Part shown: piece by piece, positions 58,969 to 64,000 of the stretch | How positions within the stretch are numbered: position 1 is the stretch's first letter | Layout: every line of letters begins with the position of its first letter | Source of the DNA: Saxidomus purpurata | Lineage: Eukaryota > Mollusca > Bivalvia > Venerida > Veneridae | DNA length: 64,000 nt | Assembly: GCA_022818135.1 (NCBI GenBank) | Contig: JAFMSR010000012.1 | Span: forward strand, 26,464,971 to 26,528,970 | Direction: 5' to 3' | Notes under the pieces: model-generated | Told to the model about the DNA's origin: nothing | Databases searched by the model: none | Seen by the model: the letters and a program-made list of their open reading frames with translations, nothing else | Position numbers and translations under genes: made by a program

Positions 58969-61900
58969 GTGGTGTGCACTTCTGGGTGCTGTGGGGCTCG
59001 TTTTGGGGAGGCTGCGTTTTTGGTACGTGGCATTCCCTGTTTGATATTATTTTTGTTTTTTTGTTAGAATGTTCTCAGCCCCTAGATATATGTATCATAA
59101 ACAATAAAAAAAATACATAAATCAATGAGTTACCTTCAAGTTTTCTTTCCTGTTAAAATGTCGGAGATGATTCGCCATAGAGAAAAATATTGTCAGAGAA
59201 ACTAAGGTAGTAACTAACAGAATATATAATGTAAATTATGTAGTCGGTAGACAGAATTGTTGGATACTTAATTTAAGTATGTTGTAGATATTGACGAATG
59301 TATTGAAGAAAATGATAGCTGCTCGCAAACTTGTAACAACACAAACGGAAGTTTTATGTGCAGCTGTACAACTGGTTACGTTTTACATGAGGACAACGTT
59401 TCATGTCAAGGTAATTACATTCATGTAATTTTATTATTGTAAATGTTCAACTGAATCACATAATAACATACTTAAATCTAGTACGGTTTCGAGTGATGTC
59501 TTCCCCGTGACAAAACTATTACTTCATCATTCCGTTACTAAATAAAGCACCAATGAGCGCAGGCAAACTTGTGGAATTTTAAAATTTACATGTACGATTT
59601 CTTTAAATGGCAATTTCTAAGAATGTAATTGAATATAACTTATATTAGTTGTAGATCTATATATACCTGATATCAAGTGAAAAGTGTTTTGTACCACTTG
59701 ATTATGACTATTACATGGGTCAGTGCTGGAATATGTCAACTTGATAACGACATTCTAAGTACACGGGCCTAACTTTATGCTGCTATGGCTCTGTATTTGA
59801 CAAAAGCTATGTAAAATTTCTGGCATTAAATGTTTAATCCAGGGCGGAGACTTTTGTATATATAAAGTGCGGAATTAAAAAATAACGTAACTATGTTTAA
59901 ATTAATAAAATTATTTCAGAGAAGGAAGCATAAAATATTTTCAATATTAACAGAATTACTCATGCTCAAACCCAATTTTTAGAAACTTGGGACGTAACTG
60001 TATCGTATATAGTTGGTATACAGAATCAAACATGGTGTTACATTATTCTCGGCTTTTGTTGCAGAATGTACAGACAATTATTACGGCTCCAACTGCAGCG
60101 AGCAGTGCAGGTGCAACATGTCAAATACATTGGACTGTCACCACGTGACCGGCAACTGTACATGCAAGGAGGTTTGTTCTCAATTGTTGTAGCAATTTTC
60201 TGTGTCAAAAGCCAGTATGACCAATTTGTGAAAAAACATTTTAATTCGGCTCGATTTCTTCAAGTGAATGTTATATGTAACTAAGTTTTGTTTTTCAAAC
60301 AAATTTTTCATTTTAAAGGTGACAACTTAAAAGCACTTGCAAGGCTGTTACACTAGACTTATCATAAACAAAATGTACCAAATGAAACATCAAAATGGCA
60401 TGTACATATGACTAACTGAGGTCAGACTTATATATATTCTCACCTTCCTTTGTTGTTTTTGTAGGGTTGGGAAGGTATCACATGTTCTACAGACATCAAT
60501 GAATGTACAGAAAACGTCACATTATGTCTTGATAAAGCGAATTCTGCCTGTCAGAATACCAATGGTTCATACAGATGCGCTTGTAATGACGGTTTCCGAG
60601 AACAGGCAGACATATGCACAGGTAAAAAAGTTAAGATTAAAAATGCAATGTGACTTCTTAAATATAACCGCGTTTAGTACCGATACCGTACAATTCTGAG
60701 GGAAAAAAAAACAACACAATCATAATCATTTATACTTTGAATAAGTCTTTGCAGACCTATTTTTATTTTACATCCGGATTAATTTCAGACTGCAATATTT
60801 GGAAATTCGGGAAGGAATGTCAGCTCAACTGCACATGTGACATATTTAGATCTAAATATTGCGATCCTAAAAGTGGAAGTTGTACATGTGAACCTGGATG
60901 GACGGGAACAAACTGCACAGAGGACATAGATGAATGTATCGACGATGAAATTTGCCCAAAATTTTCTTCATGTAATAATACTGATGGAAGCTTCAGTTGC
61001 ACGTGTGTCAAGGGATATTACAAGACGGATACTGACAAATGTGAAGGTAAGTAAATTGTATGCTTGTCGGTAAGTTATAATTGATGAGTGGACGTTGATG
61101 TCAGAAATGATTTACTTGTGATGCTTTTGTTATCTTTTTATAAGCTGATTGCCTGGGTGAGCTTTTCCCATCAAGCACTGTCCGTCGTCCTACCGTATAC
61201 TTTTGCTTTAAACGACATCTCCTCTTAATCTACTGGGCCAATGTTGATAAAACATGGCAGGGATGTTCCTTGTAGCTCTATCAGCTGTGTTCAAAGAATA
61301 CTTGTCCATGCAAAACTCTGCTATTGCAACAAATAGGAAAAGCATAAGAATATTCTTCACTGAAACCACAAGGCATAGCACTTAGATATTTAGCATATAG
61401 CATTGTCTAGTAGACCTCTACCAAGATTGTTCAGATTATAATGCCCGGGTCAAAATCGACCTCGCACAGGTATCACTTGATTTTACATAGGCCAATACAG
61501 GGGAATAAATTTAATTGTTCTCTGAAACACAAGGCCTTAGGCTTTGATATTTAGGAAATTTGTTTAAATTTGTTCTTCACTGAAACCAAAAGTCCTAAAG
61601 TTTAAATATTTGTCATGTAACATTGCAAAGTAAAGACTTATCAAGTCATGACCCCAAGGTCAAAATTGGCCCCGCTTAGGGATTACTTATTTGTACATAC
61701 ATTGTAGGTTTCTATAGGAAACCTTCTTCTCTGGAACCACAAGGCCTAGAGCTTAGATATTTAGTATACAGCATTGTATAGTAGACCTTTACCAAGTTTG
61801 TTTTAATTATCTTTGGTGTCAGTATTGGCTCTGCCTAGGTGTCACTTGTTTTACACACACACAAATATATATATTTATATATAGGTAGTCCTTCAAAAAT

Positions 61901-63320
61901 ATTCTTTTTCGAGACCACAAGATCTAGATCTTTAATAATTGGTGTATACCATTGTCTGGTAGACCTCTTCGAAGTTTATACAGATCCTGCTCCTGGGGTC
62001 AAATTTGACCACGCCCGCCGGCTGAGTTATAGGAAACCCTACCTACCAATGAGCTCCTATATCAAGCAGCGACTTACCTAGCAACCAGTGACTTCCTAAG
62101 CAACCAGTGACTTCCTTAGCAACCAGTGACTTCAATTTGAACCAATGAATTCCTCAGCATCAAGTGACTTCCTTAGTAAACGGTGACCTCCCGTTTCAAC
62201 AGCGACTACCCCTTGGAACAAATGACTTCCTTAACGATCAGTTACTTCCTTAGAAACCAGTAACTTCACATAAGAACATGTGATTTCCTTAGCAACCATT
62301 TACTTCTTTAGTAACAACTAAGTTACCAGTGACTTCCCCTAGCATCTCTTTCCTTTCTTAGCAACCTCTAGCATAATCTTGCCATCGGTGACTTTCTTAG
62401 CAACCACTAACGTTTTAGAAGTACCGTGAAAATTGCATAGCTTTCCTGTGATACATTTTTCATATCATAATATTAATAAAAAACGAGCAAAATATTGTTT
62501 AAAACAATAAGCGGATAAATATTTAAAGTTAATGAACAGAAAAATGGTCTAATATAAAGGATTTAAAGAAAACATGTTGATTGGATTTCATAATACAAAC
62601 ACTCCGGTCATAAGCTACTAGTTGAGGTATAAAATGGTTGCTTGATGTTAGTGTTTGCTTGATAAAGGTGTATTTTATATCACATGCTTAGTTTGAACTC
62701 AATTATTTCGTTTCGTGATGGCACGTGGCTGATTTTAACAGATTTTACCATTGTTAACAAATGTACACACAACTTATTTTGCTTTCTGAAATATGGTAAC
62801 ATGTGCTGTTTATCTATTATACAATGTCATATGAACTTATGTTTAAATTCAGTTTGTGACGAGTATCATTTTGGTGACAGCTGTACTGAAGAATGTACAT
62901 GCGATACAGAAAATACGGATACATGTCATCACGTGTCGGGCGCGTGTACATGCAAAATGGTAATGAAATCTCATGTCGTGAGTTACCTTCTTACAAGTGA
63001 AGAAAGAAGCTATCCTTACTTACAGCCAGGGACTCTTCTAAGTGATATAATATTTTAATTTTGCATACACATTATATAAATGGTAACTTTTATGACTGCT
63101 TTTATAGAAGTGACTGGATGGTTTCCGATGGTGATATTACCAATGTATCGTCTATTTAAGGGATGGAAAGGTGACAACTGCACTATTGATGTTAATGAAT
63201 GTGAAGAAAACAGCAACATTTGTGATCAGATGACGAACTCTACCTGCAACAATACAGCTGGTTCATTTATATGCCAATGTGATACCGGATTCTCAGAGGA
63301 CGAAGATAACACTTGCAAAG
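39582..63320 (+). CDS. Multi-EGF (fibrillin/MEGF-like) protein, 27 exons seen, both ends missing
   Basis: Twenty-seven exons with GT-AG borders form one continuous frame. Twelve encode a single six-cysteine EGF domain, nearly all calcium-binding (D-I/L-D/N-E-C start and a C-x-N-T-x-G-S-F/Y-x-C-x-C beta-hydroxylation motif). The rest encode two-EGF modules: an 8-cysteine EGF of the SREC/MEGF10/laminin type (pattern FGxxCxxxCxC...GxCxCxxGWxGxxC) fused to a cbEGF. Nearly all module borders are phase 1, so modules can be duplicated without frame loss. No start codon, signal peptide, transmembrane segment or stop was found, so the gene extends both ways. The family (fibrillins, MEGFs, scavenger receptor class F) is extracellular, with calcium-stiffened EGF rods for adhesion, matrix or engulfment roles. 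A precise orthologue cannot be assigned. Confidence 0.87.
40117..40248 (+). CDS. EGF exon 2: cbEGF
   Basis: A 132-nt phase 1-1 exon: [30 protein letters not shown]. It has six cysteines and full cbEGF consensus. NCT and NQT are possible glycosylation sites. Acceptor ATCATAG, donor GTAGAT. Confidence 0.88.
40530..40658 (+). CDS. EGF exon 3: EGF without calcium-binding start
   Basis: A 129-nt phase 1-1 exon: [26 protein letters not shown]. All six cysteines are present, but C1 is the one in AACP. The DIDAC string falls between C1 and C2, so it is not the usual calcium-binding DIDEC placed before C1. The hydroxylation motif is also absent. Confidence 0.83.
40815..40928 (+). CDS. EGF exon 4: cbEGF
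   Basis: A 114-nt phase 1-1 exon, the shortest single-EGF exon here: [27 protein letters not shown]. It has six cysteines and the full cbEGF consensus. Confidence 0.88.
41155..41415 (+). CDS. EGF exon 5: two-EGF module, undivided
   Basis: A 261-nt phase 1-1 exon carrying an 8-cysteine EGF ([25 protein letters not shown]) run directly into a cbEGF ([25 protein letters not shown]). No intron lies between the two domains. Confidence 0.88.
41997..42119 (+). CDS. EGF exon 6: cbEGF
   Basis: A 123-nt phase 1-1 exon: [30 protein letters not shown]. It has six cysteines and cbEGF consensus; acceptor AATTTCAG, donor GTATGT. Confidence 0.87.
42969..43094 (+). CDS. EGF exon 7: cbEGF
   Basis: A 126-nt phase 1-1 exon: [29 protein letters not shown]. 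The aromatic residue of the hydroxylation motif is replaced by histidine (GKHSC). It ends AAA A|GTAAGT, so the codon completed across the junction differs from its neighbours, where it is glycine. Confidence 0.86.
43305..43640. repeat. Two-unit tandem repeat, about 137 bp
   Basis: Units near 43313 and 43450 share ACTTCACACA-GTGATAAGTA-AATGCCTA-TTGTGCATGGT and TCACAGGGGCT. A GTCTGTCTGTTTGT run precedes them, so it may be another pearl-like element. Confidence 0.65.
43890..44015 (+). CDS. EGF exon 8: divergent EGF
   Basis: A 126-nt phase 1-1 exon: [25 protein letters not shown]. The six cysteines are kept, but the calcium-binding start is reduced to SDPC and the Asn hydroxylation motif is lost. 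Confidence 0.83.
44155..44407. mobile_element. piggyBac-like MITE, copy 2 (left end decayed)
   Basis: Same orientation and family as 19617-19975. Shared strings include GATTTTGGTGAA, CGAACTGTCT and TTTTTAAATCCCA, and the right end GACGAGCAGCT is followed by TTAA. The left terminus is degraded (CGCCCTTAGATTTTGG). It lies in the intron before EGF exon 9. Confidence 0.65.
44472..44603 (+). CDS. EGF exon 9: cbEGF
   Basis: A 132-nt phase 1-1 exon: [31 protein letters not shown]. It has six cysteines with calcium-binding and hydroxylation motifs. Confidence 0.88.
44947..45024 (+). CDS. EGF exon 10: first part of a split SREC-type EGF
   Basis: A 78-nt phase 1-1 exon: [25 protein letters not shown]. 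It supplies the first six cysteines of an 8-cysteine EGF; the rest ([12 protein letters not shown]) is in exon 11. This split position is not used by the other two-EGF modules. Confidence 0.82.
45299..45469 (+). CDS. EGF exon 11: end of SREC-type EGF plus cbEGF
   Basis: A 171-nt phase 1-1 exon: [12 protein letters not shown] then [25 protein letters not shown]. With exon 10 it makes a complete two-EGF module of 249 nt. The aromatic of the hydroxylation motif is alanine here. The following intron carries the DIRS element. Confidence 0.86.
45846..45919 (+). repeat. 21-bp direct repeat next to the DIRS left end
   Basis: CCTTGACATTGCGGTTACAAT occurs at about 45846 and again at about 45899, the second copy touching the DIRS terminus. 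Confidence 0.8.
45918..45990 (+). repeat. DIRS left inverted terminal repeat
   Basis: Its first 42 bases (45918-45959) are a perfect reverse complement of 50384-50425. Its inner part (45953-45990, with the GCGCATGCGC motif) is an imperfect reverse complement of 50652-50689. Confidence 0.85.
46208..47423 (+). pseudogene. DIRS gag-like open frames, interrupted
   Basis: An ATG at 46208 opens a lysine/serine-rich N-terminus ([13 protein letters not shown]...), followed in shifted frames by an acidic stretch (46453-46791) and a segment at 46996-47190 with [19 protein letters not shown], which resembles DIRS gag. It closes with a basic RGG-rich tail (47205-47330, repeats of RGRF and RGG) suited to nucleic-acid binding. 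At least three frame changes separate the parts. Confidence 0.7.
47341..49110 (+). pseudogene. DIRS reverse transcriptase and RNase H, interrupted
   Basis: The RT fingers segment lies at about 47500-47730 ([19 protein letters not shown]). The active-site box FIDDSLL is at about 47984-48004, and the LPNG-type motif appears as [10 protein letters not shown]. RNase H follows at about 48470-48700 ([10 protein letters not shown], then a conserved-Glu segment NVLELKAI and a DSTT-type segment) and ends with [18 protein letters not shown] at 48767-48820. Frameshifts occur at about 47725, 47780, 48010, 48120, 48180 and 48560, so no full-length protein is made. Confidence 0.8.
49215..50213 (+). pseudogene. 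DIRS tyrosine recombinase, interrupted
   Basis: A core-binding (SAM-like) segment lies at 49270-49427 ([17 protein letters not shown]). The catalytic domain runs from 49462 to 50213 with two breaks, near 49430 and 49845. The first catalytic arginine is in [12 protein letters not shown], the H-x-x-R box is HSVR, a Gly-Trp follows (AAGWSN), and the tyrosine is in FHKYY. All key residues of the recombinase are therefore present though the frame is broken. This enzyme replaces the DDE integrase in DIRS elements. Confidence 0.83.
50384..50500 (+). repeat. DIRS internal complementary region
   Basis: Bases 50384-50425 are the exact complement of the element's left end. Bases 50426-50500 are the imperfect complement of its right end. 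In DIRS-1 this region is thought to act as a template to complete the ends of a circular intermediate. Confidence 0.8.
50652..50759 (+). repeat. DIRS right inverted terminal repeat
   Basis: Starts with the inverse of the left ITR's GCGCGAAGTTA region. It continues through CTCCTTTTATTTACAACTCATAG, also present inverted at about 50467-50500, to a TTATAATT end that matches the ICR. Confidence 0.75.
50889..51005 (+). CDS. EGF exon 12: cbEGF
   Basis: A 117-nt phase 1-1 exon just 3' of the DIRS insertion: [31 protein letters not shown]. It has six cysteines and full consensus; acceptor ATTTATAG. Confidence 0.88.
51530..51652 (+). CDS. EGF exon 13: cbEGF
   Basis: A 123-nt phase 1-1 exon: [28 protein letters not shown]. 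It ends AGA C|GTAAGC, so the junction codon begins with C, unlike its neighbours. Confidence 0.87.
52745..52865. repeat. Near-perfect palindrome, about 120 bp
   Basis: Centred on GATAATAATTATTATC (52802-52817). The arms pair outward through ACATGTATTTGTTT/AAATAAATACATAT, and AAGCTAGTGCTG/CAGCACTAGTTT, to CGTTTTT. No coding sense; it looks like a foldback MITE or hairpin. Confidence 0.82.
53067..53195 (+). CDS. EGF exon 14: divergent EGF
   Basis: A 129-nt phase 1-1 exon: [27 protein letters not shown]. Six cysteines; the calcium-binding start is weakened to ENEC and the hydroxylation asparagine context is lost. Acceptor TTTTTAAAG is AT-rich and weak. Confidence 0.82.
54331..54453 (+). CDS. 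EGF exon 15: cbEGF
   Basis: A 123-nt phase 1-1 exon after [39 protein letters not shown]. Six cysteines, full cbEGF consensus. The 20 bases ending 12 bases upstream of it are a copy of a segment at 54102. Confidence 0.88.
55066..55323 (+). CDS. EGF exon 16: two-EGF module, undivided
   Basis: A 258-nt phase 1-1 exon: SREC-type EGF ([28 protein letters not shown]) followed by a cbEGF ([24 protein letters not shown]). Confidence 0.89.
55610..55716 (+). CDS. EGF exon 17: SREC-type EGF, first part of a split module
   Basis: A 107-nt exon entered in phase 1 but left in phase 0. It reads [30 protein letters not shown]. The intron interrupts the EGF just before the GW-G motif (WTGEGC), which begins exon 18. 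Confidence 0.86.
56091..56247 (+). CDS. EGF exon 18: end of SREC-type EGF plus cbEGF
   Basis: A 157-nt exon entered in phase 0 and left in phase 1: [31 protein letters not shown]. It joins exon 17 in frame. Confidence 0.86.
56783..57040 (+). CDS. EGF exon 19: two-EGF module, undivided
   Basis: A 258-nt phase 1-1 exon, the same length as exons 16 and 25: [54 protein letters not shown]. Confidence 0.89.
57294..57400 (+). CDS. EGF exon 20: SREC-type EGF, first part of a split module
   Basis: A 107-nt exon (phase 1 to 0): [30 protein letters not shown], ending directly at GTAATATT. Same length, phase and split position as exons 17, 23 and 26. Confidence 0.85.
57922..58078 (+). CDS. EGF exon 21: end of SREC-type EGF plus cbEGF
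   Basis: A 157-nt exon (phase 0 to 1): [31 protein letters not shown]. The acceptor is ATTTGCAAAG. Confidence 0.86.
58310..59065. repeat. Retroelement tail, copy 2
   Basis: Begins GTTTTGTTAAAAGAGGTTACG and ends TTTTTTTGTT like copy 1. It lies inside the intron between EGF exons 21 and 22. The GT tract is much longer (58879-58968). High identity to copy 1 suggests recent movement or gene conversion. Confidence 0.7.
58879..58968 (+). repeat. GT dinucleotide microsatellite (long allele)
   Basis: About 45 GT units with one TT interruption, inside retroelement copy 2. The homologous tract in copy 1 (37438-37504) is shorter and interrupted. Confidence 0.97.
59288..59410 (+). CDS. EGF exon 22: cbEGF
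   Basis: A 123-nt phase 1-1 exon: [30 protein letters not shown]. It is a single EGF lying between two split modules. A retroelement fragment (58310-59065) sits in the intron before it. Confidence 0.88.
60065..60171 (+). CDS. EGF exon 23: SREC-type EGF, first part of a split module
   Basis: A 107-nt exon (phase 1 to 0): [30 protein letters not shown], after a TTGTTGCAG acceptor. Confidence 0.86.
60465..60621 (+). CDS. EGF exon 24: end of SREC-type EGF plus cbEGF
   Basis: A 157-nt exon (phase 0 to 1): [31 protein letters not shown]. Strong pyrimidine-rich acceptor ending TTTTTGTAG. Confidence 0.88.
60789..61046 (+). CDS. EGF exon 25: two-EGF module, undivided
   Basis: A 258-nt phase 1-1 exon: [56 protein letters not shown]. 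Confidence 0.89.
61360..61990. repeat. Tandem repeat, about 175-185-bp units
   Basis: Four diverged units near 61370, 61552, 61735 and 61912 with ACCACAAGGCCTAGAGCTTAG, CATTGTCTAGTAGACCTCTACC and GGGTCAAAATTGGCC. Confidence 0.75.
62064..62405 (+). repeat. Minisatellite, about 19-bp unit
   Basis: Repeated AGCAACCAGTGACTTCCTT, clean at 62078-62130 and increasingly diverged to 62405. Non-coding; it lies in the intron before EGF exon 26. Confidence 0.85.
62853..62959 (+). CDS. EGF exon 26: SREC-type EGF, first part of a split module
   Basis: A 107-nt exon (phase 1 to 0): [30 protein letters not shown]. Confidence 0.85.
63161..63320 (+). CDS. EGF exon 27: end of SREC-type EGF plus cbEGF
   Basis: A 160-nt exon (phase 0 to 1), one codon longer than its homologues: [31 protein letters not shown]. 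It leaves phase 1, so more modules should follow beyond the window. Confidence 0.86.
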
Positions 63321-63535
63321 GTCAATATTTTAGTTTATACAGTACAAGTTTATACAGTACATGTGTACATAACTAGTTTGCGATTTTGGTGTTTATTGTT
63401 TATTACTGTAATTATTTTCCTTTGTTTTACGCCTAACGCGTGTTAAGTTATGATTTTTTTTTATAAAGTGTTCATGGAAGAGTCATTTATATATTTGGTA
63501 GTTTTTCTTGAAATATATTTTATTGTCAATTTTTT

Positions 63536-64000
63536 ATGGCCCCGAAGGGTGGCATATTAAAATCTCACCGTCCGTCTATCCGTCCGTCTGTCCGTCTGTC
63601 TGTGCGTCCACACTTCCACATTCGTGTCCGGACTGTAACTTTGTCAAGCATTGAAGGATTTTATAATAATTTGGCACAAATGTCTAGCACATCAAGACGA
63701 CGTGTCGCGTGCAAGACCCTCGTCCCTAGCTCAAAGGTCAAGGTCACACTTAGAGTTTGAAGGTAATGGATTCCTCTATATATGCACACAATCGTGTCCG
63801 GACTGTAACTTTGTCATGCATTAAATAATTTTGAAATAACTTTGCACACATGTTAAGCACATCAAGACGACGTGTCGTGTGCAAGACCCACGTCCCTAGC
63901 TCAAAGGTCAAGGTCACACTTAGAGTTTGAAGATTCCTCTATATATGCATATATGCACACATTCGTGTCCGGACTGTAACTTTGTCATGCATTGAAGGAT
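63536..64000. mobile_element. Pearl-like element: GTCC/GTCT microsatellite plus 169-bp core units
   Basis: It starts ATGGCCCCGAAGGGTGGCAT, then a (GTCC/GTCT)n tract at about 63570-63605, then units beginning CGTGTCCGGACTGTAACTTTG at 63624, 63793 and 63963. It continues out of the window, in the orientation opposite to 15284-15812. Confidence 0.65.

Noticed and set aside
58740..59120. 126-codon plus-strand frame rich in Cys-Val
   Set aside because: Produced by the GT microsatellite in the retroelement tail.

Overview
The window is nuclear DNA of an invertebrate animal, most likely a bivalve mollusc. The evidence is AT-rich, intron-rich sequence, short domain-coding exons with GT-AG borders, large multidomain SRCR/Sushi and EGF genes, and many molluscan-style repeats: core tandem repeats with ACGG-type microsatellites, tRNA-derived SINEs, and TGACCTTGACC-rich tandem repeats. 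There is one 500-N scaffold gap (35860-36359). No bacterial features are present. The coding content is almost invisible as open reading frames because exons are only 73-261 nt; I placed exons by splice sites, reading phase and cysteine spacing.

Region 1 (1-26346, minus strand) holds the 5' part of a secreted or membrane-anchored scavenger-receptor gene. A signal-peptide exon (ATG at 26339) is followed in transcript order by SRCR1, Sushi, SRCR2, SRCR3, Sushi, SRCR4, SRCR5 and SRCR6; the gene then runs off the window start. Each SRCR domain is of group A type (six cysteines) and is split over two exons by a phase-2 intron. Each Sushi domain is one 159-nt exon. Every module is bounded by phase-1 introns. 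SRCR5 has lost exactly the two cysteines (C2 and C7) that bond to each other in the family.

Region 2 (26347-39581) is about 13 kb of non-coding sequence, including the gap and retroelement debris, between the start of the SRCR gene and the first EGF exon found. The two genes are transcribed divergently.

Region 3 (39582-63320, plus strand) holds 27 exons of a multi-EGF gene of the fibrillin/MEGF type. It begins upstream of the first exon seen and runs off the window end. Single calcium-binding EGF exons alternate with two-EGF modules (an SREC/laminin-like 8-cysteine EGF plus a cbEGF). The two-EGF module occurs in three intron states: undivided, 78+171 nt, and 107+157 nt.

Mobile DNA fills the introns: a 4.8-kb DIRS-type tyrosine-recombinase retrotransposon (45918-50759) with its inverted repeats and internal complementary region still readable; a hAT-type non-autonomous element with a perfect 8-bp target duplication; a TTAA-flanked piggyBac-like MITE family; another TIR MITE family in two inverted copies; decayed mariner and Tc1 transposases; a LINE reverse-transcriptase tail; SINEs; pearl-like tandem-core elements; and several long hairpins. 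Both genes look like extracellular recognition or adhesion proteins. That they act together is only an inference from their being neighbours.
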